Shown in pieces: positions 24,901 to 37,692 of a stretch of 64,000 nt of DNA. The notes beneath the pieces are model-generated. The model made no database searches. It saw nothing but the letters and a program-made list of their open reading frames with translations, and was not told the DNA's origin. Source of the stretch: Callaeas wilsoni (taxonomy: Eukaryota > Chordata > Aves > Passeriformes > Callaeidae); assembly GCA_013398955.1 (NCBI GenBank), contig VWPU01009517.1:19792-83791 (forward strand), written 5' to 3'. Within the stretch, counting starts at the first letter, position 1, and every line of letters starts with the position of its first letter. The position numbers were made by a program, and so were the translations under genes.

Positions 24901-27900
24901 AAATGAGAATTGCATCTATATCTGTGCCAAGAAAATGTGCTAAATATACAAATAGGCTGCAATGAATATGATTTAATCCTCAAAGCAGACACATTTTGAA
25001 GGATTTGATTTCCTTTCCCTTCTAAAAGTCAAGCTCTTGCTGTGATCCTGTATCTACAGAAAAACACTGTTTGCAGGGACCCCTGGCTCTCCCTTGGCTT
25101 AGGGACTACCGTGACCCAGAACAGTTCTGGCAGCCTCTGTTTCAAGACCCTTATAAAGAATGGGGAAACCTGGGTAGGATGAGAGGAGGAAATCCTTTCA
25201 GTGGGCAACAGAGTGTGAAGGGATGTTGGCATTTTGGAAGAGGACTCCTAATGAAAAGCTTTGCAAGCCAGTATTTCTCAGATGAATCACACAGAGGGAG
25301 GCTTAGGACAAGGTGTCTCTTGCCCAGCCTGGATTAGCTCTGTGACAAGGACGCCTGTTTCTCTGCGCTGTGGCATTTCACTTTCAAGAAGCCAGAGAAG
25401 CCATGGCTCGTTCATCCATGTGCTGGTGGCCTTTCCAGAGTCACGTCAAAGCTGGGCTTGGGGCCATTCTGGCAGCATTGCTGGCTTCGGTTAAATCTGC
25501 CTGTTTATTAAGGTGATGTCCCCTTAACTCCCAGTGTGCTGAGAGTTTCCTGTGAGTGTGCAGGCAGGTGGGTGTGTGTAGGTGCAGTGCAGCGAGGCCG
25601 TGAGAAGAGAGGCAGGGAATGTTATATCCGTATGTGGCAGTAACTCAGTCTGGGGAGCTGGGATGAGCAGGCAGATGAGGGCACTCCTACTAAAGCAAGT
25701 GGGAGCCCCAGCCCACCCGGGACATTTAGAGGAGCTTCTGCCACGCCTGTGTTTGCACAGGGACCGTTTCACATCAGGTGTACGGTTTAATGAGAGGGAT
25801 CTACCTTCCCTGGCAGTAGCCTGGGGCACTGACTGGCTGAGCTGGGAGGACTGGGATGCAAAGCCGTGGGGAAGCAGTGATTTGCCATGAGCTGCCCAGA
25901 CTCTGGCACGAGCAGTGGGTCCAGCTGGAGACAGCAAATCTCTATTGCTTAAAGAGAAAAAAGGAAGCAAGAAAAGAGGTTAATGCTGCTTACCCTTGAT
26001 AAAGCTTTTAGCTGCAAAATGTCACATTCTTCAAAACCCAATCAGCCAGTCATGCCTTAGGCTTTAGCAGCTGTAACTCTAATTGGACCAAGAAAATTAG
26101 TTGATCTGCAGCATGAAAACACAAAACACGGCAAGAAAACCTCACAAAGCACATGCTAATGGAGTTAACATGGTGAGAGGGTCTGTATGACATGAGTGTT
26201 GACTTCATTGCCAGTGTGGCTTTTTCAGGCCCCTCCAGACGACAAAGTCCACTCTGAACTCTGCCTCCAAAGTGCCTGAACTCCTAAGATGCAGCAACCA
26301 TACCAAGCTGCCCCATAAAAAAATGCAGTTTTAATTGCTGGTATCAGTCAGCCTTGAAGCAGAGGAACAACCAGCTCACCCAGATGATTAGCATTCCTGC
26401 TGCTGGAAGAGCAGGAGTCCAGCCTTGTAGCAGGACACAAATGTTGACTGACACCTTCCCACACTCATTGCACTGTTGACTCCTTCCCGGGGAGAAGGGC
26501 ATGCTCTCCTTTGTCCATGTCCAACAGCACCATACATCACCTCTCTGTTTCCTGCAATATTAATCCTCTGGCACTACCAAGAATAGCTCCAGACCTCAGG
26601 GAAGGGAGGGAGCTGCCCAGGGTCTGAGTGTGGAAGCAAAGAAAATTATTCCAGGAGCCAGTCAGATGGAGAGCTTCCCGCTTTAAGCTGTACATTTCAT
26701 ATTTATTTATCTGCACTGCCTCCAAGCAATCTTCGTAATGGCAGAGTAGACCTGGATTTCTGATTGTGAGAGTTTCCTGCCCTGCTGTGTCCAAAGGTGG
26801 AAATGTGCTGCAGCCTGCCCTGGAGGACTCCTGGGGCTCTTGTTCATGGAAGGCAGGGCTCTGCATCTGCTTGGGTTATTTAGGGGCAAGAAAGGCTGGT
26901 GTTTATTGCGATGGTTACTCCTTGCCAGAAGAGGACTGCTTACTACAGGGCACCTCCCAGAGTCTGAGTCTGTCAAGATTTATACAAGCAACAAAAAGCA
27001 AAGTGGCTTTCACCACTTTCCCTGGAGATTAGTCCAAAACCAGATGGATCCCAGCATTCAGAGACTGCCATGGCATTGGACAGAATGTCTGCTCCACAAA
27101 CCATGTCAAAGAGCTCTCTTTTCCTTGATGTCTGTATCCTTGGGGCTTTTGTGGACTATGGCTATATTCTCTGTTAATCTCCCTGTTTTAGGCATTTCCC
27201 ATATGCAAGGCCTTACTGCCTATGGAGGGATGGATCTACAGCTGCTATGTCTTTCAAGCAAAGAGTAATTTCCACCAGGCAAAGAAATTGTTAATGCAGT
27301 TGGAGATTTTTTACATGGTCCTGTTTGTTTAACAAGGAGGTATGAAATCCTGCTTCCATGCAGCTGCTTTCCTCTTGGGTCCTAAAATCTTTTAAAGAGC
27401 TTACAGCACAGCAGGCTCTCTTCAGGGCCATTCTTCGATGCATTTCCTCTTCCAAATGTTGCTGCCTGCTTTTCATAGGAACGGTAATAGTTAAAAGCCT
27501 TTCATTTGCCTTCAATTTGGGCAGAAAAACCTATCTATATTTGAGGTAGCAGATGCTCTTATTTTAGTTACTCATTTCACAAAGAAGCTATATTTTAGGA
27601 AAGGCTTTATGGATGTCTCTGTATAGGTATCTCATACAAAAAGTTTCATAATTCCTTGATTTGCAGAAGTATCATTGTATCGACATGGGAAAACTCAAGA
27701 GAGCAGAGGAAAAAAGTGTTCCAGGATCCATGGGATGGTGACACAGTCATCCCCACTTTCAAAGAGGAGTAATCCCAGTGAGATTTGGGGTCCTCAACTC
27801 ATGAGTCATCAAGGATGTGATTGGTCAGGTCATAGTTCCAGGAGCCTGGGTTTGACTCTGCTCTAAATAGAGCAAAATAGGTATGTAAAAAACAGGTTTA

Positions 27901-28500
27901 TTCCCTTACAGATTCCTGTGGTAGATTCTGACGGGGTATGACTGAGAAGAGAGGGAGATGTGACCCTCTGGGAGATGAGAGTGATCTGAGCTGGACTCTA
28001 AGCAATGAGTTTCCCCAGTATATTTCTGGTAAGTGCCCACACTCAAGATCGCTGTTCCATAAGATTGCCGGCCACAGTCACCTAAGCAGTAAGTGTTGCC
28101 TTCCAAGGCTGTGACAGAAAGCAGTGCAGACCAAACTGCTTGTGTTTAGTTTTCTGGCTGACATACATGACCTGTGGAGCCAAGACCAATTTGCTGCCCA
28201 CTATCCCTCTCCCATGTCTCTTTAGACACTGTTGTTTTGCATTTCTCCCTCACTGGGAGTGCTTTTTGCTGTTTCCAACAGTTAGCACTTGACACAACTT
28301 GCCCTTTCTGTCTTGTCTACATATCCCTCTTCAGACTGCTGATGCAACCGTGGCTGGTGCTTTTGAACCTGGACTGGTCTGCAGATCTCAGGGTTAGTTG
28401 TGACTGCAGGCTAGGCTTCAAAAATTAAGTGCTTTGTTGGAGTCCTGTCTGAGAACTGGAGAAGGATCAACTGTGTCCACTATGCAGCCATCCATCTCCC
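15954..28500. other. Long intergenic stretch, no gene recognised
   Basis: Open frames up to 148 codons occur (for example minus 19932-20321 and minus 25524-25970), but none carries a recognisable domain or sits between convincing splice sites in frame. AT-rich stretches at 19,380-19,920, 21,400-22,180 and 25,990-26,170 contain clustered TAAT/ATTA and AATTA motifs and could be conserved regulatory DNA. Near 19,855-19,880 an imperfect inverted repeat (TAATCACA and its partner TGTGATGATTA) is visible. No tRNA, rRNA or transposon with clear ends was seen. Confidence 0.55.
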
Positions 28501-31500
28501 TGGAGTTTCATAATATTATCCATCTGTTCTTTTGCTTTCTTACGAGAAAGGATCGTGGGGCTACAGAGGTACAAATTAGCACATCATGTTGAGAGTGTGT
28601 TTAAAAATATTCGTTGTCCATCTGTGTGGAAAGAAAATTCAATTTCTGTTAACATGGTTGTTTTCCTTCTGACACTTGCTGTCTGCAGTACCCAACTCGG
28701 AGCAATGAGTTTTGGAAGAAGGGGAGAACTTCACAGCGAGTGGACCAGTGCCTAACTTCGCATGAGGCTGGTGAGAGTCAATACTAGGGAGCAAGAGAGA
28801 AGGTTTGGGTGTGGAAAGATGGCAGAGGAAAGGGAAGTATTTGTAATGTTTCCCCTTCCCACCCCCACATGCCACTGGAGACAAAGCCTGCAATGGTATG
28901 GTGCCACGCTTGGGGTGCAGTATCTAACAGGGCTCTTTTTAGTGCATGCTGATTTGTATCTTACTGAACAAAGAGGGACTACAAAGGGAGGTTTTGCAGA
29001 GAACAAGCATGGCATTGACCACAAATTGGCATCTGCTTGTCTTACAGGGCTCCTTAAAGGTCTGATGGCAATAGTGCCAGCCATTCCCTACAGCCACTGA
29101 GTTCAAGTCCACCACACTTGGACACTGTATCTGTGATCTTCTTTTACTTTCCCTGGCAATGGCAGACAACAGAATGCAGCAGAAATGTGAAGGAATCTGG
29201 CTGTCCTCTCATCTGACCGCAGCTTTGGTCGTCAGGCCAAATTCAAGAAAATGGCTGGCATGGAGTGCTGGTAAATCCCTTTGTGAGCAGAAAGACTGAG
29301 GGGGTAGCAGCTAGGCAGGAGAACAATGAGCCATCCCTCTGCCACCCCCTGCAAGGCAACCCCTCCAAGAGTCACTCAGCCCATTTTAAATGTATTGCCT
29401 GTCAACTTCCTTCAGCAGCAATGAAGCACCGTGAAAGGCAATCACCGTGTCTCCCACAACTCCCTCGAACACCTGGGATTTGACTTCCTAACTGTGTCTG
29501 TATGCTGGGTTAGTCTTGCTGCTACAGCAAGGGAGAAGCACATAGCAGCCGTGGCTACAGCGGCACTGGAGAGAAACAGCAGGCAGCAGCTCATGCTTGG
29601 CTGTGCAGTCCATGTGTGCTTGGCCTACGTTTCGCACTGGGCTCTGTCACAGCCTCAAAAGGCAATGGTGTCCCTACATAACTCTGGCCTGTTGTGTCAG
29701 ACTGTCTCTTGGGACAGACAGTGGTCAGGGAGGAGGGGGGTGCTGTCTGTGTGTGGTCGGTAGCAAGGTCGGACAGTCTGAATGAAGCTGGGAGACATCT
29801 CCATTACCACACACAGATACAGGTGATAGTCCAGAACCTCTCGGCCCTGCAACAGTGGGACAATTGGGGAATGCAAAACCTTTAGCTTAAGCAAGAATTT
29901 AAAATTGTTCTGTAACATTTTTTTTGGCTATTTATGACTTTGTGAGATCTCATTGTAGTTGGCACTGGCAAGCTGCAGCCTTAGGTCTGTGTATCTTCCT
30001 TCAGCAATAACCAGAGGGGAGGTGACAGTACCTACCATGCCATTCTTAGGGCTGCCTGCAATTTTCATCTTCGTTTTGTAGCCTAGGGTAGATCAAAAAG
30101 GAAGCCTGAAGGAAGCTTACAGACCCAAGCCACCAAATGTGAAGACCTTTCAGTGCAGGCTGGTTTGCATGCAAGCGTTAATTTGCCCAGGTGCTGGTGA
30201 ACAGACCATAATCTTCTTCCTCATTGTGAGCCCAACAAATCTGAGCTTGCTCAGGGCAGGCTCTAGCAGGAGCAATGTTCCCCTCTAGAGATGTTGGCAC
30301 AAAGTGTGAATGTCCCTTTCTCCCTTTGCTTTGCAGACCCATTTTCATGATGACAGAAGTTGGGGCAGAGGGCTGGAGAGGCTGTTAAAGGCAGTTCATG
30401 TAGCTGTCCCCTTTCCATAAGTACATCCATCTTCAGGATAGTTGGGATGAGCTTACCAGCTCCTGTCACCTTCCTCTGCTTTCTTCTGCCCAGAGGATGA
30501 GAAAAAATGGAAGTACCCCAAAAGAATGTGTATGGGTTAGCTTTGGTTCATCAAATCATATAATAAATTCCCTGAAGCTCGGTGTCAGGAGTGCTGGAAA
30601 ACTGCACCCTGGCTAGAGATGATTTCCATATAGAAAAAAGCCATCCAGCCACAGAGCAGTAGAGAACTGCTTGAGCTCCTCACCACCTTTGATGATCCTA
30701 AAGAGGCTTGACCGGGTTCACTGAGAAACACATCAAGGCATGTTTGGTAGGCCAAGGCACCGAGGGATACTAACCTGGGAAGCCAAGGCTTTTTGCATCT
30801 GCAATGGCTATGTGGGAAGTCCTAGCACCTCTGACTAGGTGCTAATGGGACACTGAAGGTGTTTGTAGCAATGTCAATGCTGGCTTGCCAAAGCATCTTG
30901 AAGCATGAGTCACCTCTTCCTGAATCATGAGACTGGCCTACAAATTATTAATATTTATTTTCCGGCTGAAAATAGGAATGACCTGCCCTTACTTCCAAAC
31001 CTTTGAATCTGTAGGACTAATTCCAATGATGCTTACAGAATTTTCTCTGCATTCATGAAAACTTTGTTTTGTTGTCTTTGTGTTGCTTTCCCTGCTTTAA
31101 AACAAAAATAAAACTGAGGAGTTTTTTCTTCTCATCACACAGATCCAAATCCTGAAGGACTCATCAGCTGTTAGGAGATTTACTGTAAAACCACAAGGAT
31201 TTGCAGTGGTTATTGAGCAGCCATATGCTCAGCTCAGTGCAGTGCCCTTTTGCACTTCTGACCAAGCTGCCTATCTGTCCACTTTAAAGCTCTCCCTGCT
31301 GGCAAGAGTTTACATTAGCTCAGCTATAGCGAGGACATCAGATTTATTCCCTATTTGCCCTTTTCAGTATTCACAAATAATATTTGTCCGGCATGATAGA
31401 TGCAGTTGCTAGTGCCGTCTAAAAAACTCATAACTGAGGATGCAATAAGCCAAGATGGAAGCAAATCTCCACTCAACCCTATGAACTACTATATGCTGGA

Positions 31501-34429
31501 AAAGCACCTTGGAGATTCATTCTGCTAAAAAAACCCTGGCTTTTCTTCACCTTTTTCTTCACTTAAATGGGGAGGACAGAAGAGCTGCTTAGCTATTCAT
31601 CTGAAAACACTTAGAACCTAAAACCTCCATGCTTCGTATTGGCAGTAAGAGCAAAAAGCTGTCATACATCCTTTCCGTCTTCTCCTCGGAGGTGCAGGAT
31701 TGTGTCTCTGTGGTGCAGACCTGCAGCACATGGTTTGCTAAGGCTGAGTGTGTAAGGGCTAAAGTGCAGCAGTCAGTGGGTCATCCATTCTATTTTTAGT
31801 CATGCACTCTGTACCTGCAGCACCCTTGGTTGGCTGCTGGTGGTGAGTAAAACCCGGAAAGCCAGTAACCTTTCTCAGGTCATGCTCTCATGGGTGATGG
31901 TAGGGTGAAGGGCACTTTGCAGGCTCCTGCTGTTGCCCAAAAGCTTATAAAGCCTCCAGAAGGAAAAGCAGGGCAAGGGGGAGGCTTTGCAGGAAGCTCA
32001 ACGCTCTGGCAGATCATTTCTGCTTAATTGCAAGGATGTGAAGCAATTGTTGACGAAGCTCTGCTCTGCAAGTGCGAGAGAAGGGAAGTGCCCTTTCCCA
32101 CCTTCTCAACCTGTTGGTGGTTGCATAAGCCTCAAAGCGAAGAGCCTGAGGTTGCTATGCCAACTTGCATCGTTCCTCCCATCCACCTCCCCGTCTGAAC
32201 AATGCCTGGCCCTGAAGGAGGGGAGTCCATCCTGAAACAAAACAAATGATCGACCAGCAGCAGAGGCTCTGCTCCATCAGCGGAGCAGACTGAAGGACTC
32301 TGAGGGCTTTGTGTACCCCTGGTCCTTGTGCCACCGATGAGAGACTGCACCAGAGCAACGGGTTTGCAGCACTTCTGCTTCGATGTCCCGCGTGCTTTAC
32401 CTTTGCTGCTGAATTTGGTTTCAAGTCCTCATTGACAGCACAGAGTCTGTGCTGTTACCCATCAAAGGAATCACAAGTTCAGCATGAGTCTGTGTGCCTG
32501 CTTTCCCTTCTGTAGCATTAAAATAAAGTGCCTTTCAAAGGCACCAGGAAGGAGGAATCACTATTTCCAGGGGCTTATATAAGCTGTCTTCAAGTGCAAA
32601 AGTGGAAAAACTTGAACTCCTTTGGCACTTCCCCTACCCCTTCCTTAAGAAGAACACTAAATGGACCTAGGTTGTATGGTAAAAGGGTCAAATCCTTGAG
32701 AGAGAACAAAAAAGCACTGTGACTTAGGTCTATGCAGCATGGAAGAGGCTGGCAGAGGAAGCAGCTCCCTGTTTTTGCGTTTTATCTTAATTAGCAGTGA
32801 TTTCCAGCACAAATTCTTATGGTTAGCCCCTTTCCCATCTTTGTTTGACCTCCCACATAAACCACAAACCCTTTTCTCTACACTCCGGCAATACTAGGAA
32901 TGGAAATCCTGACGAGTTAGTTTGCCAGTAATTAAATTTGTCCCTTCTGTTCGTTTCACAGATGCAGTTGCCCTCTGATTCGAAGCAAAGTGCAGGTCAG
33001 TGCCAATGGGAGCCTTTAATAATCTGGTCGTCTGATTGGGCGCTGAAGATAGAAAGTTTTCTTGTTAATTGGACTGTTGTGTAATTATCTAAGAGGAACA
33101 TTATCTGGATAGAGGAAGGCTGAGAGCGTGCATGCAGTGCAATGGAAAAGGTGATGGGTAAATTTATACTCCTGTACACATCCTCTAAGCCTTCAGCCAG
33201 AACAAACACATAGAAAATGCCTTAGATCTTATTTCCTTTGAGCAGCTTGCTTCGTCATTTACACCAGAGTAAAAGGCACTTTGATAGGCTTTCATGTCAG
33301 AATGATGGCTCTTTACATTGCTAAAAGTGGGGTGCCAGGCTAGCACAGCCCGCAGCCTGAGCAGAGGACACGGGCTTGCAGCAAGGAAAGGCTGGTGCTG
33401 CCCTCCTGCTTCTGCTGGGCAGGGCTCCAGGGAGATTGCCCCAGCCTTGAAATCTGGCCTCTGAGGAGGCAGGGGACAGCACCACTGGCTTCATACAAAC
33501 AAGACCTGATTGTAGCTGTTGCTAAAAAACTTGAATTTTCCTGATTGCAGATCATCAGAGAGATTTGCAGGCAGAGGAACTAGGTAGGTTCAGGAAAATT
33601 CTCCAATTTCACATTAACAAAAGGAGCCCATTCAAATTTGACCCGTCAGTAAATATGTGCAAATACAGAAGCTTTAATCAGAATTCTGAATTTTTAGTTA
33701 AAAAAATAAGATGCTAGTCATTCCCACTGCAGAGAAAAACCTGACCCTGCAGCACCCTCAGGGTCTCTTCCCTCTTATCTAGTTGGTTTTAATCTTGCAG
33801 CTTTTAAACCTGTTTTATGATTTTGAGGACCTGACATATATTTGTGAGATTGTAGCAGGCAACACTGCCTTTTAAAAACTGGGCCAAAGCAGTTCTGTGC
33901 TCCGGTTCCTTTCAAGGACACAGATGAGGTTATTGACATGTCCATTAGTGTACTTCAAGGAAGGTTTTGGTGCTCTGCAATGAGTTTGACACATCTCTGT
34001 GTGCTGTGTCACCTCCTGGCCATGCACATGATGCTGGGGACTGGGGACCGTTTCCAGTCATGCAGCCCAAAGGCAATTATTTGTGTGGCTCTTTGCAGAC
34101 AGATAAAACTCATTCTGCTCGTGCTCTGAACTAGCCAAAAGCTATATAATCTCTCACCAGAACCAATTAACTCACGCTCAGCAACTGGCTCATTAGTAAT
34201 CACTGCTCAGTTTTTAGTTAGTTTGCAGTGTGGGCAGGGGGAGCTTAAGTCTGGAGATGCTTACTCCAAGTAACCTGGGAGTAACTGTTTAAAACCTGCA
34301 TGCACATTCAGTTTTTCAGAAATATTTATGTTCCTGCTGCATAGGACAGACTGAGCCTAATTTCCTAGATATTTGCAGAACGTGTGGAATATTAGCAAAA
34401 AAGTTACACTAAGAGTATGTAGTATTACC
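28501..34429. other. Intergenic DNA with AT-rich candidate regulatory patches
   Basis: No supported coding region. Two patches look unlike neutral filler. About 30,940-31,130 is AT-rich with TTATTAATATTTA-type runs. About 32,995-33,230 keeps several CpG dinucleotides in an otherwise CpG-poor context, along with ATTGG (inverted CCAAT) and TTAATTGG motifs. These could be conserved non-coding elements, but only a cross-species alignment would show it. Confidence 0.5.
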
Positions 34430-34449
34430 ATTATTATTATTATTATTAT
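34430..34449 (+). repeat. (ATT)n microsatellite
   Basis: Six uninterrupted ATT units plus a partial unit. It is a short simple repeat in intergenic DNA, probably length-polymorphic. Confidence 0.9.
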
Positions 34450-36629
34450 GGATTTTACTTTGGTTCTTGAGTACATTATTGCAGTCCTCTGAAGGGGGGA
34501 AACAGGACAAGAACAAAAAAGAAATATAAAAGAACAACCTGTCATTATTACCTGTTCTTCCCTCAGAGTGATACTCCCATTCACTGGTTTCCTTTCATGA
34601 AAATGAAGGTGTATAATATCTCTCAAATCAAAGGGATGAGGCATTTTTCAATCCCTACCACATTCTTTTCTTAATAAAGGAACTGTAAATGCGCAGGTTC
34701 TAACATGGAACTGATCCTTTAGATAGAGGAGGGCACAGAAACAATTAACCCTTTGTGAAGACACAGAGCTCTAATTCACATGTTCTTGTTAATAACTGCA
34801 GTGAAACCAAGTCCCAAATAAAACCTAGGCAGAACCATGCAGATGTAGAGCCAGAGCCACCATGGAGCCTCAGGGTGGTAACCCAAGAGGATCACTTACT
34901 ATTAAACAGCTTTAGTGCTCAGGCTCTGGCTCCAGGAAGACAACCAAGGGAATTATCTGAGAGATCAGCTTGTCATCGTGCAGTCCACCCATATGGCATC
35001 AGGGAGAAGCACTGGATTTAGAGCAGCTTGGCAGCCAGACATAAAAAGACACTGGTGTGAGCAGAGCTGTGCTAGAAGGATGTACCTGGAAAGACTGACA
35101 GCTTCTGCAGGTGAGTTAACCCTGTTTTCTGGAGGCACAAGTGTAGATTGGAGGTGGTGGTGTAGTATGAAGGAATGTGAGAAACCAGATCCTTAGAGAA
35201 ACAATTTTCTGTCCTCGACAGCTCACTAGGCAAGAAGAGCTTCTGACTGGGAATGTTTATATGGAACTAGCTGATATCAAATATAGTGGCCAGACCCAGA
35301 TTTGCAATTGCCACTTCTTAATGGAGACCCAAACACAATAGCTGGTCACAGGCAGCACCACATGGGATGCAGAGGGCTCTGGCTTGTCAGTCTCTCTTTC
35401 GTGCATTTTTCATGCACCTCTTCTTGTTCCATTTATTTTTGTCTTTGTTTTTAGCTGCATCTAATGAGGCTTAATTGTGCTTTTGATTAGCTATTTTTCT
35501 GTGGAGTCTTACAGGGCTCTCATTCCCAGTCCTCTTCCTCTTCTCCCAAGTCTTCCTTCCCCTCTGCTCTCCTTAGTTGTCCATATTCCAATTGCAGATA
35601 AAAATGTTAAAGAGATGATCATTAGCCTTGATAGGAATTCAGAATGGATGGTAAAAGAGTACAAATAAGTACATATCTTGGGGATCCAAGCAACATCCCT
35701 GGGGTCACAGCTGTAGGAAATGGCCCAAAAGGAGTAATTTTCCTCTCTGTCTTTTGGAATGTGTCAGTCAGGGGAGAGCTTTTGGGGCCTTTTTGAATGA
35801 ATCCCTTCCTACCAGCTTCATTCAGCAGGAGACACATGTGTTGGCTCTCTCATAGGTGTGCAGTTATCTGCGTGGACACAGGGCCTGGGAGCAGCTAGGG
35901 AAATGGGATGCTAAATAGAAACTGGAAGTCATGAAGTTTACCTACAACCACTCCTTCCTGAAGCACTCTGTAGTCACTGTCAGGTGAGTGCCTGACTTGC
36001 CCTTCTGCTCCAGCAGGATCATAAACTACACAGATGGATGTGTTGGGGATTGCTTTTGCTCCATCAGAGCCTGAGATATCATAAACAACCCGACCTTGAT
36101 ATTCACTGAGGGCCAGGAAATTAATTGTACACTTTGGCTGTTTTTTTCCCCCATGTTCTATCCTGAAGGTTTTCCAAATAAGGGGAGGGAAGTTAAGCTT
36201 TAATTTTGCTTTTGGGTAGTTTTTCCAAGATGGGGAGAGCTTTAAAAAGTTCAACAGTGAAATAAAAATGAAAGAATGTACGCATGTCTGGTAAGGAAAT
36301 CTGGACATGCTGTGCCGGTGGCAAATGGAAAGGAGGGGGACTAGAAATGCAGTCTCTCCTCAAAAATATTTCATTAAAATGTAATAAAAAACTGATTCTC
36401 AAGAAATGCAGCAAAGAAGAGGTGACTTGAATTCATTTTTCACAGCAATGTTTTTCCATTTTGCAGGGATCTCAGTAAATACTATTAATACATTTTACAC
36501 CGTAGGACGCTGAGAAATTACAGCCATGCACAAGTCCTGTGACAGGACCAAGAATCTAAGTCAAACCACCACTTTCTAAATTGTATGCCTTCTCCAGCTA
36601 CATTCTGTCAAATATTACTGTTCTCACTC
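34450..36629. other. Intergenic DNA, possible non-coding first exon
   Basis: A TATA-like ATAAAAAG at 35041-35048 is followed about 60 bases later by a consensus donor CTGCAG|GTGAGT at 35111. Together they could mark a small first exon of about 40 bases on the plus strand, perhaps of a non-coding transcript or an alternative RASD2 5' end. There is no direct evidence. A well-placed GCCACCATGG at about 34,856-34,865 opens a frame of only 17 codons. Confidence 0.35.
35895..36308 (-). other. Unrecognised coding-like open frame
   Basis: A 137-codon minus-strand frame. Its distal half (roughly codons 60-125, about 35,930-36,130) has balanced, protein-like composition rich in G, D, V and Y, with little low complexity. 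A GTAG|GTAAAC donor-like site falls inside it near 35,943 on the minus strand. The upstream acceptor candidate near 36,140 is purine-rich and therefore weak. I do not recognise any family. It may be an exon of an unannotated gene, an old pseudogene fragment, or chance. Confidence 0.15.
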
Positions 36630-36651
36630 ATAACTAATGATCATTAGTTAT
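36630..36651. repeat. 22-base perfect palindrome with homeodomain-type cores
   Basis: ATAACTAATGA (36630-36640) is followed immediately by its exact reverse complement (36641-36651). The palindrome contains head-to-head TAAT/ATTA cores four bases apart. About 0.015 such palindromes would be expected by chance in a random 64 kb sequence (4^-11 per position). It could be a dimeric homeodomain or POU-type binding site or a cruciform-prone sequence. No gene adjoins it. Confidence 0.9.
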
Positions 36652-37692
36652 TTTCCCAGTCACTGTAACACCCCTGGAGAGCCCTTCCTTGAGTTTAAAT
36701 GCTGGGGGGGAGCTACCAGATAATTCAGAGGCAGTAACAGATCAGCTGCTCATCTATTTGCTGTTCAGAATGTGACTTGGTACCTGCAGTTTACTGGCTC
36801 CTCAACAGTAACTTTTCAGCACTGCTGGAAGGGAGGAGCACCAAGCAGGAGGGATGAATGTGGGAGAGAGGGAGAGAAGAAAGGTGAGGGGGTGGAAAAA
36901 TGAGTCTGCTTTACTGAATAATGAGGAGAGTGAAAAGGAATGGGAAAAGAGACAGAAAAACTGGTTTAAATATTTAATCTCAGTTGCATTTGCTTTTGAA
37001 GAGGAGACAAAAGGCTTGGAACATCTTTTGTCTTGAACTAATTCTGACCAGAGATGAACAGCATGTGATTGCCACTTCTGTCATTTGCCTTAAGGTGGAG
37101 AGAAACAGATTGGTCCTGCTGCATCAGCCCGGCACATCAGTCTCTGTCTCCAGCCACAGCCGGTGCCTGAAGCTGCAGAAGGTATTAAATTACTCATGAC
37201 AGTGAAATTTGGCTTCATGAGCCCACATTGCCCTGCATCCTGGTGCCAGTGTGGTCAGCACGTGTGCTGCCTGAGAGCTGTACCCTTCTTTGGAGAAGGA
37301 AACTCCTTGGAGAGGTCTGAGGAGCAGTTGTGTCTCCTCATTTAGCAAGTCACTTCACTTAGGTCTTCACCATTTGAAAGCAGGTGGTTAGTGCAACACA
37401 CATCAGCTGTAATTTCCTCTTGTCTCTCCCCGTTCCTCTGTACATCTTTTTACTCAGCCTCTTCTGCCACACTCTTTCGCTTCCCTTAACTCACCCTCTG
37501 TAGTCCTCCGTCTCTGCTCACCCACGGTCAAGGACGGCCAAAAGCCACACAGCTGCCTTGTCTACGAGTCACAGCTGCACAATTTGCAGCACCTTCCACA
37601 GCTGAGGCAGCCCCACGGATGAGCTGGCAGGACCTGCACGCCAGCATCAGAGACAACAGCTACGTGTGCTAATGGCCATTCCATCGATAAAC
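36652..37692. other. Intergenic DNA, nothing recognised
   Basis: A purine-rich stretch at about 36,850-36,960 and several short open frames are present. None is recognisable. The CR1 copy begins at its end. Confidence 0.6.
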
